This document shows positions 54,743 through 62,676 of a DNA stretch of 64,000 nt, one piece after another. Source of the DNA: Desulfovibrio sp. JC010 (GTDB lineage: Bacteria > Desulfobacterota > Desulfovibrionia > Desulfovibrionales > Desulfovibrionaceae); assembly GCF_010470675.1 (NCBI RefSeq), contig NZ_VOIQ01000002.1, positions 1-64,000 on the forward strand. Reading direction: 5' to 3'. The notes below the pieces were generated by a model, which had not been told where the DNA came from, made no database searches, and was given only the letters and a program-made list of their open reading frames with translations. Numbering within the stretch: the stretch's first letter is position 1; every line of letters starts with the position of its first letter. The position numbers were made by a program, and so were the translations under genes.

Positions 54743-54761
54743 TTTACAATCAATCTAAGTA

Positions 54762-55775
54762 CTAACCCACATCCACACCTTTCAAAGCCAGCATTGCGCC
54801 TTTGAGGGGACGTTTTACTGAATCGGCAACCGCGGTGGGTTCGAAGCCGCAGTGGACCATGCAGTTTGCGCAGCGGGGATCGTTACCCACGCCGAACTTA
54901 TCCCAGTCGGTCTGCTCCATGAGTTCTTTGTAGGAAGAGACAAAGCCGTCTTCCAGCAGATAGCAGGGACGCTGCCAGCCGAGAACGGAACGGGAGGGGT
55001 TGCCCCACGGGGAGCACTTGTAATTCTGGTTTCCGGCCAGAAAATCAAGATAGAAGCTGCTGTGTGAGAAATCCCAGTTTTTGCCCTTGCCGAGCTTGAA
55101 AATCTCCCGGAAAAGTTTCACAGACTGGTCACGGGTCAGGAAGCTATCCTGATCAGCGGCAGCCTCGTAGCTGAATGCTGCGGAAAGGGTCATGCCGTCA
55201 ATTTTTAGGTCCATGAGGAAATCAAAAAATTCTGCTGCGTTCTCAGCAGTCTGCCCGCCGAAGAGGGTGGTGTTGGTTACAACCCGGAACCCTTTGGACT
55301 TGAGCATCTTGATCACGGAAACGCTGTTATCAAAAACCCCGTCCTTGCAGACGATTTTGTCGTGAATCTCTTTCTGTCCGTCCAGATGGAGGTTGAAAGT
55401 CAGGTACGGGCTGGGGGTAAATTCATGAATGCGCTGCGGAACAAGCAGACCGTTTGTACACAGGTATACAAACTTTTTACGCTTGATCAGCTCTTCCACA
55501 ATCTTAGGCATATCAGGGTGCAGCAGCGGCTCACCGCCGGGAATGGAAACAATAGGCGCACCGCATTCTTCCACGGCGTCAATACATTCCTGCACGGAAA
55601 GACGCTTGTTCATGATTTCCGGCGGATGCCCGATTTTACCGCAGCCCTTGCAGCGCAGGTTGCACTGAAAAAGGGGTTCGAGCATGAGTACCAGCGGGTA
55701 ATGCTTATTACCTTTCAAGGTCTGGGTGAGAATGTATTTACCGAGTCTAGCTACTTGAATTGCAGGAATTGCCAA
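54762..55775 (-). CDS. hpnH: HpnH, adenosyl-hopene transferase (radical SAM)
   Basis: This 337-residue radical SAM enzyme joins the adenosyl group of S-adenosylmethionine to diploptene, the first step of hopanoid side-chain synthesis. The cluster motif CxxxCxxC is Cys-38, Cys-42, Cys-45 (CNLRCKGC), followed by the GGEPLLHPD loop and a late Cys-rich segment (CANCMVHCGFEP). The start is TTG at 55775; no in-frame ATG fits, and the N-terminus then matches the family (MAIPAIQVARLGKY). It is the last gene of the hpnN operon. Confidence 0.96.
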   Translation of the reverse strand: MAIPAIQVARLGKYILTQTLKGNKHYPLVLMLEPLFQCNLRCKGCGKIGHPPEIMNKRLSVQECIDAVEECGAPIVSIPGGEPLLHPDMPKIVEELIKRKKFVYLCTNGLLVPQRIHEFTPSPYLTFNLHLDGQKEIHDKIVCKDGVFDNSVSVIKMLKSKGFRVVTNTTLFGGQTAENAAEFFDFLMDLKIDGMTLSAAFSYEAAADQDSFLTRDQSVKLFREIFKLGKGKNWDFSHSSFYLDFLAGNQNYKCSPWGNPSRSVLGWQRPCYLLEDGFVSSYKELMEQTDWDKFGVGNDPRCANCMVHCGFEPTAVADSVKRPLKGAMLALKGVDVG

Positions 55776-55811
55776 GGTCTTAACCTCATTTCCGCCGCAT
55801 GGGGGCGGGTT

Positions 55812-56534
55812 TTATTTTTCAGCGGTCTTTCGTGCCTCACAGGCTTTGACCAGCTTTTTACAGGAATCAACTTTTAATAACTTTTCATCAAAGCATTTGC
55901 TTTGCAGGGCCTTGTCGTAATGTGTGCAGGCTTCCTCCACTTCATCGTCCTCAAGTAAAGCTGTTGCCAGCCCAAGACGGTTCATGGCAAAATCCGGCGC
56001 GACTTTAACGGCCTTTTCGTAATACTCCAGCGCGTTATCCATATCCCCGATACTGATGGGCGCGGAAGGTGCTTTCAAATAAAGCTCACCCAGAAAACGA
56101 TCCGGGCCTCCATGATCCACCTGCGGAGAAAGTTTGGACGCTGCGATTGCTTCTTGCTCCATCTGCGGCACAAGGTCAAGACCCTTCATGGGAGCAAGCT
56201 GAGCCTCTTTAGCAATTAAATAAGCCAAAAGATAGTGGCCCAGACCGGATTGCTTATTTTTACCCAGAAAAGACCTCAATTTTGCCTGTGAAGATTTTGC
56301 GTAATCAGCGGACTTGACGGCTCCGCTCTCCAGCAGCCATGCCGAACAGGCCGCCCCTTGCAGGATATCGTTATCCTTGGAAGAATTGGAAAGCACTTCG
56401 GCCTGAGCCCGTGAACACGGTTTCCAGAGCACCACTCCGTCCGCATCATATTCATAAAGGGGCAGGTCATATTTCGCTGAACATCCGCAAACAAGCAGCA
56501 CCAGCAGCAACGGTAGTAAGCGCAGCAACTTCAT
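55812..56534 (-). CDS. TPR lipoprotein in the hpnN operon
   Basis: This 240-residue lipoprotein has a signal peptide with lipobox (LLVCGC). The C-terminal half has TPR-like helices (GDMDNALEYYEKAVKVAPDFAMNRLGLATALLEDDEVEEA in segments); the N-terminal half is not recognised. The layout recalls the T component of TRAP transporters. It overlaps the PhnD-like gene by one base (TAATG) and is followed 36 bases later by hpnH, so it is probably part of hopanoid handling; this is inferred from context only. Confidence 0.78.
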   Translation of the reverse strand: MKLLRLLPLLLVLLVCGCSAKYDLPLYEYDADGVVLWKPCSRAQAEVLSNSSKDNDILQGAACSAWLLESGAVKSADYAKSSQAKLRSFLGKNKQSGLGHYLLAYLIAKEAQLAPMKGLDLVPQMEQEAIAASKLSPQVDHGGPDRFLGELYLKAPSAPISIGDMDNALEYYEKAVKVAPDFAMNRLGLATALLEDDEVEEACTHYDKALQSKCFDEKLLKVDSCKKLVKACEARKTAEK

Positions 56535-57313
56535 TATCTCAAATCCTTATCAGCAGGGTTGAAACCGGAAGTCTGGAGCAGCTTAAGCAGTTCCCTGGCA
56601 GCCGGGTCTTTATCCATGCCCAGCAGCACAGCCTGAAGCCGGAAAGCGTCATCGGTGGTTTTGTCGAACCAGACCACCGGGCTGTTGGGCAGCTGCGCAG
56701 AAGTATAAATAACCTTGGTATTGGAATAACGGTCCGAATCCTTGATCACCGAATACTGTACAGAGTCCAGCACCACACCGGCAATCTTACCTTTATTCAC
56801 CTTACGAAGCATACGCAGTGCCTTGTGCGTACCTTCCATGCTGAATTTCCCACCTTCTCTTCCGGCAAAGAGTATCTCCATGGCCTGCGGGGTGTAGAGC
56901 ATGGAACCATAGACCCTGCCCTGAACAGCGTCCGGGGACCCGGGACCGTCAGCGGGTACGATCATCCGCCAGACATCCTTTTCCATGCCCTGCGGCAGAG
57001 TGGACGCCACCGGGGTCATGGCGAATTTGTCTGCGTATGTTTTAAAGAAGGTCAGCCCGCAGATAGACCATGCGGGCTTGTTTTTTCCAAGATATTCAAG
57101 AGCAGCGTTCAGGTCATTGTAATAAACGCCTTGAACCTTCTCGCCCAGCCGGGCGGAAAGATATTTACCCAGTTCATCCATTACCGGCTGCGCTTCGGCT
57201 GTTGTACCCGGCTGACCGGGCTGGATGATGGCAAAATCAAATCTTCCGGCGGAAGCAGCAGAACTCAGTCCGAGCAGCAGAACAAATACAAGTGCGATAA
57301 CTTTTCTGTACAT
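56534..57313 (-). CDS. PhnD-like periplasmic binding protein in the hpnN operon
   Basis: This 259-residue exported protein (signal peptide, cleavage near ASAGRF) has the PhnD/SsuA-type fold used for phosphonate or phosphate-like ligands: FDFAIIQPGQPG, SICGLTFFKTYAD, RVYGSMLYTPQAMEILF, and IAGVVLDSVQYSVI. No ABC permease or ATPase is nearby; instead the gene lies three bases after hpnN, so it may bind a lipid head group and work with the RND pump. Confidence 0.75.
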   Translation of the reverse strand: MYRKVIALVFVLLLGLSSAASAGRFDFAIIQPGQPGTTAEAQPVMDELGKYLSARLGEKVQGVYYNDLNAALEYLGKNKPAWSICGLTFFKTYADKFAMTPVASTLPQGMEKDVWRMIVPADGPGSPDAVQGRVYGSMLYTPQAMEILFAGREGGKFSMEGTHKALRMLRKVNKGKIAGVVLDSVQYSVIKDSDRYSNTKVIYTSAQLPNSPVVWFDKTTDDAFRLQAVLLGMDKDPAARELLKLLQTSGFNPADKDLR

Positions 57314-57316
57314 AAA

Positions 57317-60013
57317 CTACTTTCCTTTAATCCTTTCAATCAATCTGAACACAGCGGGCAGAACCACCATGCAGCCCACAAGACAGGTGGCAGACCCGGT
57401 AACCATAATGCCGCCCAGCGAAGCAAGGCCGCGATGGTGGGCCAAAAGCAGTCCCCCGAACCCGATCATTGTGGTGCAGAAACTAAGCCCCACCGCCACC
57501 GGAGTGCTGGTATGGTAAAGCCGCTCCCCTTGGGAAAGCTCTTTCCAGCGGGCCAGAAAATGGACTCCGCCGTCAACACCGATGGCGATAAGTACAGGAA
57601 TAGCAAAGAAATTGGCTAAATTAAAGCTCAGTCCGGTAATTCCCATGATCTCCAGCAGCCAGAAAATCCCGGCAAACAAGGGAACAAGAGTCAGCAGAAC
57701 ATAACTGATGCTGAATGAACTTAAGAAAAGAATGGCCGAAACCAGAATGATGGTCAGCCCTGCGGCCTCAAGAAAGGTCTCGCGCATAAGCAGAGAGGAT
57801 TCAAGAACCACCACCGGAACCCCGGTCACTTCGGGGTCGATCCTGCGCAGGTCGGCCACGAATCCGGTCAGTTTGTCAAAATCCCAGACATTGCCTACCG
57901 GAGAAATCTTGACCATAAAGCTGCCGTCCTTGCCAACATAAAGGGAACGTAAATGTTCGGGCAGGTCATTCGGGTCAACGGACTTCACTTCCAGAATTTC
58001 CTTAAGCCATGCAAATGAGCCGGAAAGCTCGCTGACCAGCCGGGCCTGAAGCGGAGTCAGGTTGACTGCATCTGCAGGATTTTTTTCAAGTATCTCAAGG
58101 CAGGAATCTGCCCGGTCAATGATCTCACCGACTTTTTCCAGCTCCGCTTTGGCCCCGGCGGAAAAGAGTTTTTCCTCCAGTCCTTCAAGGGATTCAATCA
58201 GGTTCTCAAGCCCGGACACAACTTCGGAAGGCACAAGGGATGAATTGCGTGCTTCAAGATTGATTCCGGCCAGTGCTTCCGCTTCACCGCGCAGGATTTC
58301 TGCTTTTTCCTGCTGGCCTTCGGGCAGAAAGCCGAGAATGGAATCAACGCGGCCCACCGAAGGGATCTGCTTGAGTTCAGCAATGAGTGATTTTACGGAT
58401 TCCAAATCCGGGCGGGTCATCACCGCGAACCAAGTGGATTCATCGGAATCATTGATCAGAACATGTTCGTACTCAACAGACTCCAGACCTTCAGCCTGAA
58501 GATCCAGCAGATTGTAGTTGAATCCGGCCTTCTGGAATCCGGGAAAAGCCAGCGCGGTCAGGACCGCAAAAACCAGCAGTACGGTTACCGGGCGGGAAAT
58601 AATCTTTTCCATGAAGGGCATGGTGGCCATGCGCGGACGCGAAGACGGGAACCAGTTGCGCCGCCCGGCAATAAGCATCATGGAAGGCAGTACGGTAAGC
58701 ATGGAAATCAGGCAGAAAATAATCCCGGTTCCGCCCACAAGGCCCAGTTCGGCCAGCCCCACAAACTCCTGTCCCAGCACGGCGTAGAAAGCACAGACCG
58801 AAGTCAGCCCGCCCAGCAATACACCGGGGCCGGTATGGACGAGGGCTTCTTCCACTGCCTCATCAGGAGACAACCCCGAATCCGAAGCCTCCACATAACG
58901 CATGACAATATGGATACCGAAATCCACACCGATACCGACCAGCACAAGGGCAAATACAATGGAAAGCAGATTCAGGCTGCCCAGCGCGACCAGCGTGAAC
59001 CCGAAGGTCCAGGCCATGGCGCAAAAAAGCGAGCCCATAACCAGCATGGGCCGCAGCCAGCCGTGCAGGATGAACATGAACATCAGCCCGACCACAACCA
59101 CTGAAATAATGGCCGCAATGGTCATATCCTGATCGGTAGTATGCATTTCATCGGCGGAAAGTACCGGGCGTCCGGTGAGTCCGGCCTCAACTTCCGGGAA
59201 CTCAGTCCGCACTGTTTCAAGGGATGAGCGCACAAAATTAAGCGAAGGTCCGATCACATCCATAACCCGGAAATCCTTCTTGGGCAGGATACGCATGATC
59301 AGCAGCTTGCCGTTGCGGGTGAAGAAATACTGGATTCCGGCCTTGTCGAGATCGAAAACCGGGGCATTCATGGTTTCAAGGGTCGGCCCGGAAACAAGGG
59401 AAGACTGCATCTCGCCCACAAGATTATCCACTGCGCCGATAAACGGACCGAACATTTCCGGTCCGGCACTGCCGCCCTGCTCTGTGCCTTTTTTGCCGCT
59501 AAGCAGATCAGCTGTCATGTTCAGAAAACGAGTCAGTCCCGGTTCTTCAAACCATTCCTTACCCAGCGGACCGAAATCACGGGCAAGGGATACGAACTGG
59601 CGCAGCTCGTCCGAAGAGGCGAACATGAGCACCCCCGGCCCCATGTCACGGGCGGACATGGCGTAGTGCACTTCCTTGACCAGATCGGGACGTTTCTTGA
59701 GTTTAGTGGCGAGAGTGGCGGCAAACTTGGCGGCCTTATCCTTCCCCGCATCAGTGCCCCCGGTCTTAATGACCACAAACATGTATTCCTGATCACCGAA
59801 ATTCTTAATCTGCTCAAGATTGCGCTTCTGAAAGGGAAGCTCGTGGGAAATGAGGTTGTCCTGATCGCTGTCCAGCTTCAGCCAGAGAGCGGAAGAAGCG
59901 GCGCAGACAGCGGCCATCAACACAGCGCACAGAACAATGGCAACAGGTGCCTTGCGGACCAGCCCCCAGATGGAGCGAATTACTTTCTCTAAAACATTAT
60001 AAAAAATATTCAT
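57317..60013 (-). CDS. hpnN: HpnN-like RND hopanoid exporter
   Basis: This 898-residue MMPL/RND protein has a first helix near 25-48, a periplasmic loop to about 300, a block of five helices (about 305-450, with IGVDFGIHIVMRYVE), a second loop and a final helix block (745-890, with IGVDGGVHFLARWKE). This two-block pattern is that of HpnN, which moves hopanoids to the outer membrane. It heads the operon hpnN, phnD-like, TPR lipoprotein, hpnH. Confidence 0.9.
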   Translation of the reverse strand: MNIFYNVLEKVIRSIWGLVRKAPVAIVLCAVLMAAVCAASSALWLKLDSDQDNLISHELPFQKRNLEQIKNFGDQEYMFVVIKTGGTDAGKDKAAKFAATLATKLKKRPDLVKEVHYAMSARDMGPGVLMFASSDELRQFVSLARDFGPLGKEWFEEPGLTRFLNMTADLLSGKKGTEQGGSAGPEMFGPFIGAVDNLVGEMQSSLVSGPTLETMNAPVFDLDKAGIQYFFTRNGKLLIMRILPKKDFRVMDVIGPSLNFVRSSLETVRTEFPEVEAGLTGRPVLSADEMHTTDQDMTIAAIISVVVVGLMFMFILHGWLRPMLVMGSLFCAMAWTFGFTLVALGSLNLLSIVFALVLVGIGVDFGIHIVMRYVEASDSGLSPDEAVEEALVHTGPGVLLGGLTSVCAFYAVLGQEFVGLAELGLVGGTGIIFCLISMLTVLPSMMLIAGRRNWFPSSRPRMATMPFMEKIISRPVTVLLVFAVLTALAFPGFQKAGFNYNLLDLQAEGLESVEYEHVLINDSDESTWFAVMTRPDLESVKSLIAELKQIPSVGRVDSILGFLPEGQQEKAEILRGEAEALAGINLEARNSSLVPSEVVSGLENLIESLEGLEEKLFSAGAKAELEKVGEIIDRADSCLEILEKNPADAVNLTPLQARLVSELSGSFAWLKEILEVKSVDPNDLPEHLRSLYVGKDGSFMVKISPVGNVWDFDKLTGFVADLRRIDPEVTGVPVVVLESSLLMRETFLEAAGLTIILVSAILFLSSFSISYVLLTLVPLFAGIFWLLEIMGITGLSFNLANFFAIPVLIAIGVDGGVHFLARWKELSQGERLYHTSTPVAVGLSFCTTMIGFGGLLLAHHRGLASLGGIMVTGSATCLVGCMVVLPAVFRLIERIKGK

Positions 60014-60074
60014 TAAATTCTGCCCGCTGCGGGAGAACCGCCGGGGTCTTTTTTAGGCGTGGCAGATAATTAAA

Positions 60075-60110
60075 GGAGGCAAATCAGCGTACATTGTACA
60101 ATTTGCCTCC
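60075..60110 (-). terminator. Possible terminator after hpnO
   Basis: A 10-bp stem GGAGGCAAAT/ATTTGCCTCC (60075-60084 with 60101-60110) has a 16-nt loop and only a weak T tail on the minus strand. Confidence 0.45.
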
Positions 60111-60157
60111 CATAATATCCACGATTTTCGACCTTCCAGCTCCGGAAGGGAATCTGT

Positions 60158-61540
60158 CTATGAAGTCTTAGCTGTCCTGATTCCGAGATCCTTGACGGTT
60201 TTCCATGCCGATCCGGTAATCTTGTGCGCTTCCTTGAGTACGTCATCCATGGCGGCGAGGAATTTATCCACGTCCTCGTCATTGATCATCAGCGGGGGCA
60301 GGATTTTAACGGTATCAAGACCGTGCCCGGCAACCTGACTGAGGATGTTGTGCTTTTCCAGCAGCGGCATGGTGATCATCTGGCAGAAGAGATCATCATT
60401 CATCTTGTGCAGCAGTTTCCAGCTGGCTTTCAGGGCCATGGACTTAGGTTCGCCGAACTGCATGCCGATCATAAGCCCCTTGGCGCGGACTTCAGTGAGC
60501 ATCTCATACTTATCGGCAAGTTTCTGCAACCCTTCTTCAATGCGCGCGCCCATTCCGGCTGCATTTTCGGCCAGATTATCTTCCTCCATAATCTCGATGG
60601 TCGCCAGTCCGGCAGCCATGGCCAGATCGTTCTGACCGAAGGTGTTGGAATGGGCAAAACAGCGTTCCATGGAATCAAAAATTCTGCCATGAATCTCACG
60701 GGTGGTGATGATGGCTCCAACCGGGATGTAACCGCCGGAAAGAGCCTTGGAGATAACCAGAATATCCGGCTTCACGCCCCAATGATCCACAGCGAACATC
60801 TTTCCGGTCCTCCCCATGCCGCACTGCACTTCGTCGGCAATCATGTAGGTGCCGTACTTGTCGCAGAGTTCGCGCACACCCTGCAGGTAACCGTCGTCAG
60901 GGACAAAAACGCCCTTGCCCTGCACGGTTTCAAGAATAAACGCGCCCACATCGCCGCCCTTGAGCGCATCTTCCAGAGCTTCAAGATCGTTAAAGGGCAC
61001 GGGAGTACAATCCGGCAGCAAAGGCTCGTTGCGATCCCTGAATTCACGGTTGGCGTTTACGGACAGCGAACCGAGGGTCAACCCGTGAAAAGCATGATGA
61101 CAATGGACCAGCTTATGCTTGCCGCTGGCCTGACGGGCGAATTTAAGTGCCCCTTCAACCCCTTCCGTACCGGAGTTGGTGAAAAAAACGGCTTCAAGGT
61201 CACCGGGAGCAAGCTCGGCCAGCTTTTCAGCCAGCATGCCGGACATGACACCGAGATCCATCTGCACAATGCTGGCGGTCTTTTCATCCATCACTTCCTT
61301 AAGCACATCGGCCACATAAGGATGGTTGCGCCCGATGTTGTACACACCGAACCCGGAGAGGAAATCAAGGACTTTCACACCCTTGGCATCGGTCAGATAT
61401 GCCCCCTCGGAAGAAACATAGTTGCGGTCATAGCCGATTACTTCGAGGACCCGCACAAACTGGGGGTTCACATATTTGCGGTGCAGCTCGTAAGCCTCCG
61501 CCATTCTTTCCCTATATTTTTTAATAATCTCAGAACTCAT
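60158..61540 (-). CDS. hpnO: HpnO-like aminotransferase of hopanoid synthesis
   Basis: This 460-residue class III, PLP-dependent aminotransferase belongs to the subgroup that converts ribosylhopane to aminobacteriohopanetriol. PLP-site segments are FTNSGTEGVEGALKFAR, IADEVQCGMGRTG and the Schiff-base Lys in ISKALSGGYIPVG. The ATG at 61540 is preferred to the TTG at 61555 because GGAG sits nine bases ahead of the ATG. It is 145 bases upstream of hpnN on the same strand. Hopanoid genes around it support the assignment over ornithine-type aminotransferases. Confidence 0.88.
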   Translation of the reverse strand: MSSEIIKKYRERMAEAYELHRKYVNPQFVRVLEVIGYDRNYVSSEGAYLTDAKGVKVLDFLSGFGVYNIGRNHPYVADVLKEVMDEKTASIVQMDLGVMSGMLAEKLAELAPGDLEAVFFTNSGTEGVEGALKFARQASGKHKLVHCHHAFHGLTLGSLSVNANREFRDRNEPLLPDCTPVPFNDLEALEDALKGGDVGAFILETVQGKGVFVPDDGYLQGVRELCDKYGTYMIADEVQCGMGRTGKMFAVDHWGVKPDILVISKALSGGYIPVGAIITTREIHGRIFDSMERCFAHSNTFGQNDLAMAAGLATIEIMEEDNLAENAAGMGARIEEGLQKLADKYEMLTEVRAKGLMIGMQFGEPKSMALKASWKLLHKMNDDLFCQMITMPLLEKHNILSQVAGHGLDTVKILPPLMINDEDVDKFLAAMDDVLKEAHKITGSAWKTVKDLGIRTAKTS

Positions 61541-61657
61541 TTTAACAGGCTCCAATGTATTTCAATATTAAGCAGCTGAATTATTTTTTGGGGAAAATAC
61601 TCCCCTTCCCCCCTGCGGTCAATGGGTTATCTCCGGTTTAAGACTGAAACAAGCACA

Positions 61658-61686
61658 TTGCCAAACGAAACAATGAAATGTAATAT
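61658..61686 (+). promoter_or_regulatory. ispH promoter
   Basis: TTGCCA (61658-61663), 17 nt, then TAATAT (61681-61686), 66 bases before the ispH start. Confidence 0.6.
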
Positions 61687-61751
61687 AAATAAGTTATATC
61701 GAAGACAAAAAAACGCGGTAAAATCTGCCGTAAAATATATGGAGGCCGTTA

Positions 61752-62600
61752 ATGGTTGAAGTTATCAGAGCTAAAACAGCCGGATTCTGCATGGGCGTAG
61801 ACCTCGCTCTCAACAAGCTGGATTCCCTGATTGAGAAAGACGAAGATAGAAAAATATACATTCTGGGACCGATCATCCACAACCCGCAGGTTCTGGAAGA
61901 TTATGAAAAACAGGGTGTAATCACCGCCACAACCCCGGAAGAAGTACCCGAAGGTGCATATGTGGTTATCCGGGCCCACGGCATTCCCAAAGCTGTAGAA
62001 GAAGACCTGCGCCAGCGCGGTGTAAACGTAATCGACGCAACCTGCCCCAAGGTCAAAAAAGCGCAGCTGCTCATCCAGCGCAATACTGAAGATGACCGTG
62101 TACTTCTTCTTTACGGCGAAGACAGTCACCCGGAAGTGAAAGGACTGCTCAGCTACGGACCAGAAGGACCGCACCTTTTTGACTCCCTTGAAGAGCTTCA
62201 GGACATTGAACTGGACCCGAACCGGAAGTACTGCCTCGCAGCCCAGACCACTCAGGACCGTGCCGTATACGCGGACTGCATCCAGTATCTTGAAAGCAAG
62301 GGCATCGAATTCGTAACCCTGAACACCATCTGTGACGCCACCCGCCAGCGTCAGGACGAAGCCATCACCCTTTCCGGTGAAGTGGACCACATGATTGTTG
62401 TGGGCGGTCGCATCTCCGGCAACACCCGCCGTCTGGTGCAGGTTGTCGAGACAGCGGGCACCAAATGCACCCATGTTGAAATCGCTGACGAACTCCCTCT
62501 TGAAGACCTTAAAGACATAGACAAGATCGGACTCACCGCCGGGGCATCCACCCCTAAAAGGCTGGTGGACGGAATTCAGAAGATTCTGGAAGACTTGTAG
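61752..62600 (+). CDS. ispH: 4-hydroxy-3-methylbut-2-enyl diphosphate reductase IspH
   Basis: This 282-residue iron-sulfur enzyme makes IPP and DMAPP in the last step of the MEP pathway. The three cluster cysteines are Cys-13 (AGFCMGV), Cys-98 (DATCPKV) and Cys-194 (NTICDATRQRQ). A strong GGAGG site precedes the ATG. It is divergent from hpnO and feeds isoprenoid units to hopanoids and quinones. Confidence 0.97.
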   Translation: MVEVIRAKTAGFCMGVDLALNKLDSLIEKDEDRKIYILGPIIHNPQVLEDYEKQGVITATTPEEVPEGAYVVIRAHGIPKAVEEDLRQRGVNVIDATCPKVKKAQLLIQRNTEDDRVLLLYGEDSHPEVKGLLSYGPEGPHLFDSLEELQDIELDPNRKYCLAAQTTQDRAVYADCIQYLESKGIEFVTLNTICDATRQRQDEAITLSGEVDHMIVVGGRISGNTRRLVQVVETAGTKCTHVEIADELPLEDLKDIDKIGLTAGASTPKRLVDGIQKILEDL

Positions 62601-62621
62601 AATTCAAATCACACCAACTAA

Positions 62622-62655
62622 AAAGGCCCGCAACTCTGATGAGTTACGGGCCTTT
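62622..62655. terminator. Terminator between ispH and the RND pump gene
   Basis: Arms 62622-62636 and 62641-62655, with one mismatch, have A- and T-rich flanks, between convergent genes. Confidence 0.85.
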
Positions 62656-62676
62656 CCTATTACTTATATATACAGG

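Noticed and set aside
56339-57619. 426-codon plus-strand frame
   Set aside because: Antisense to the TPR lipoprotein, PhnD-like and hpnN genes.
60224-61579. 451-codon plus-strand frame
   Set aside because: Antisense to hpnO; no domain and no ribosome-binding site.
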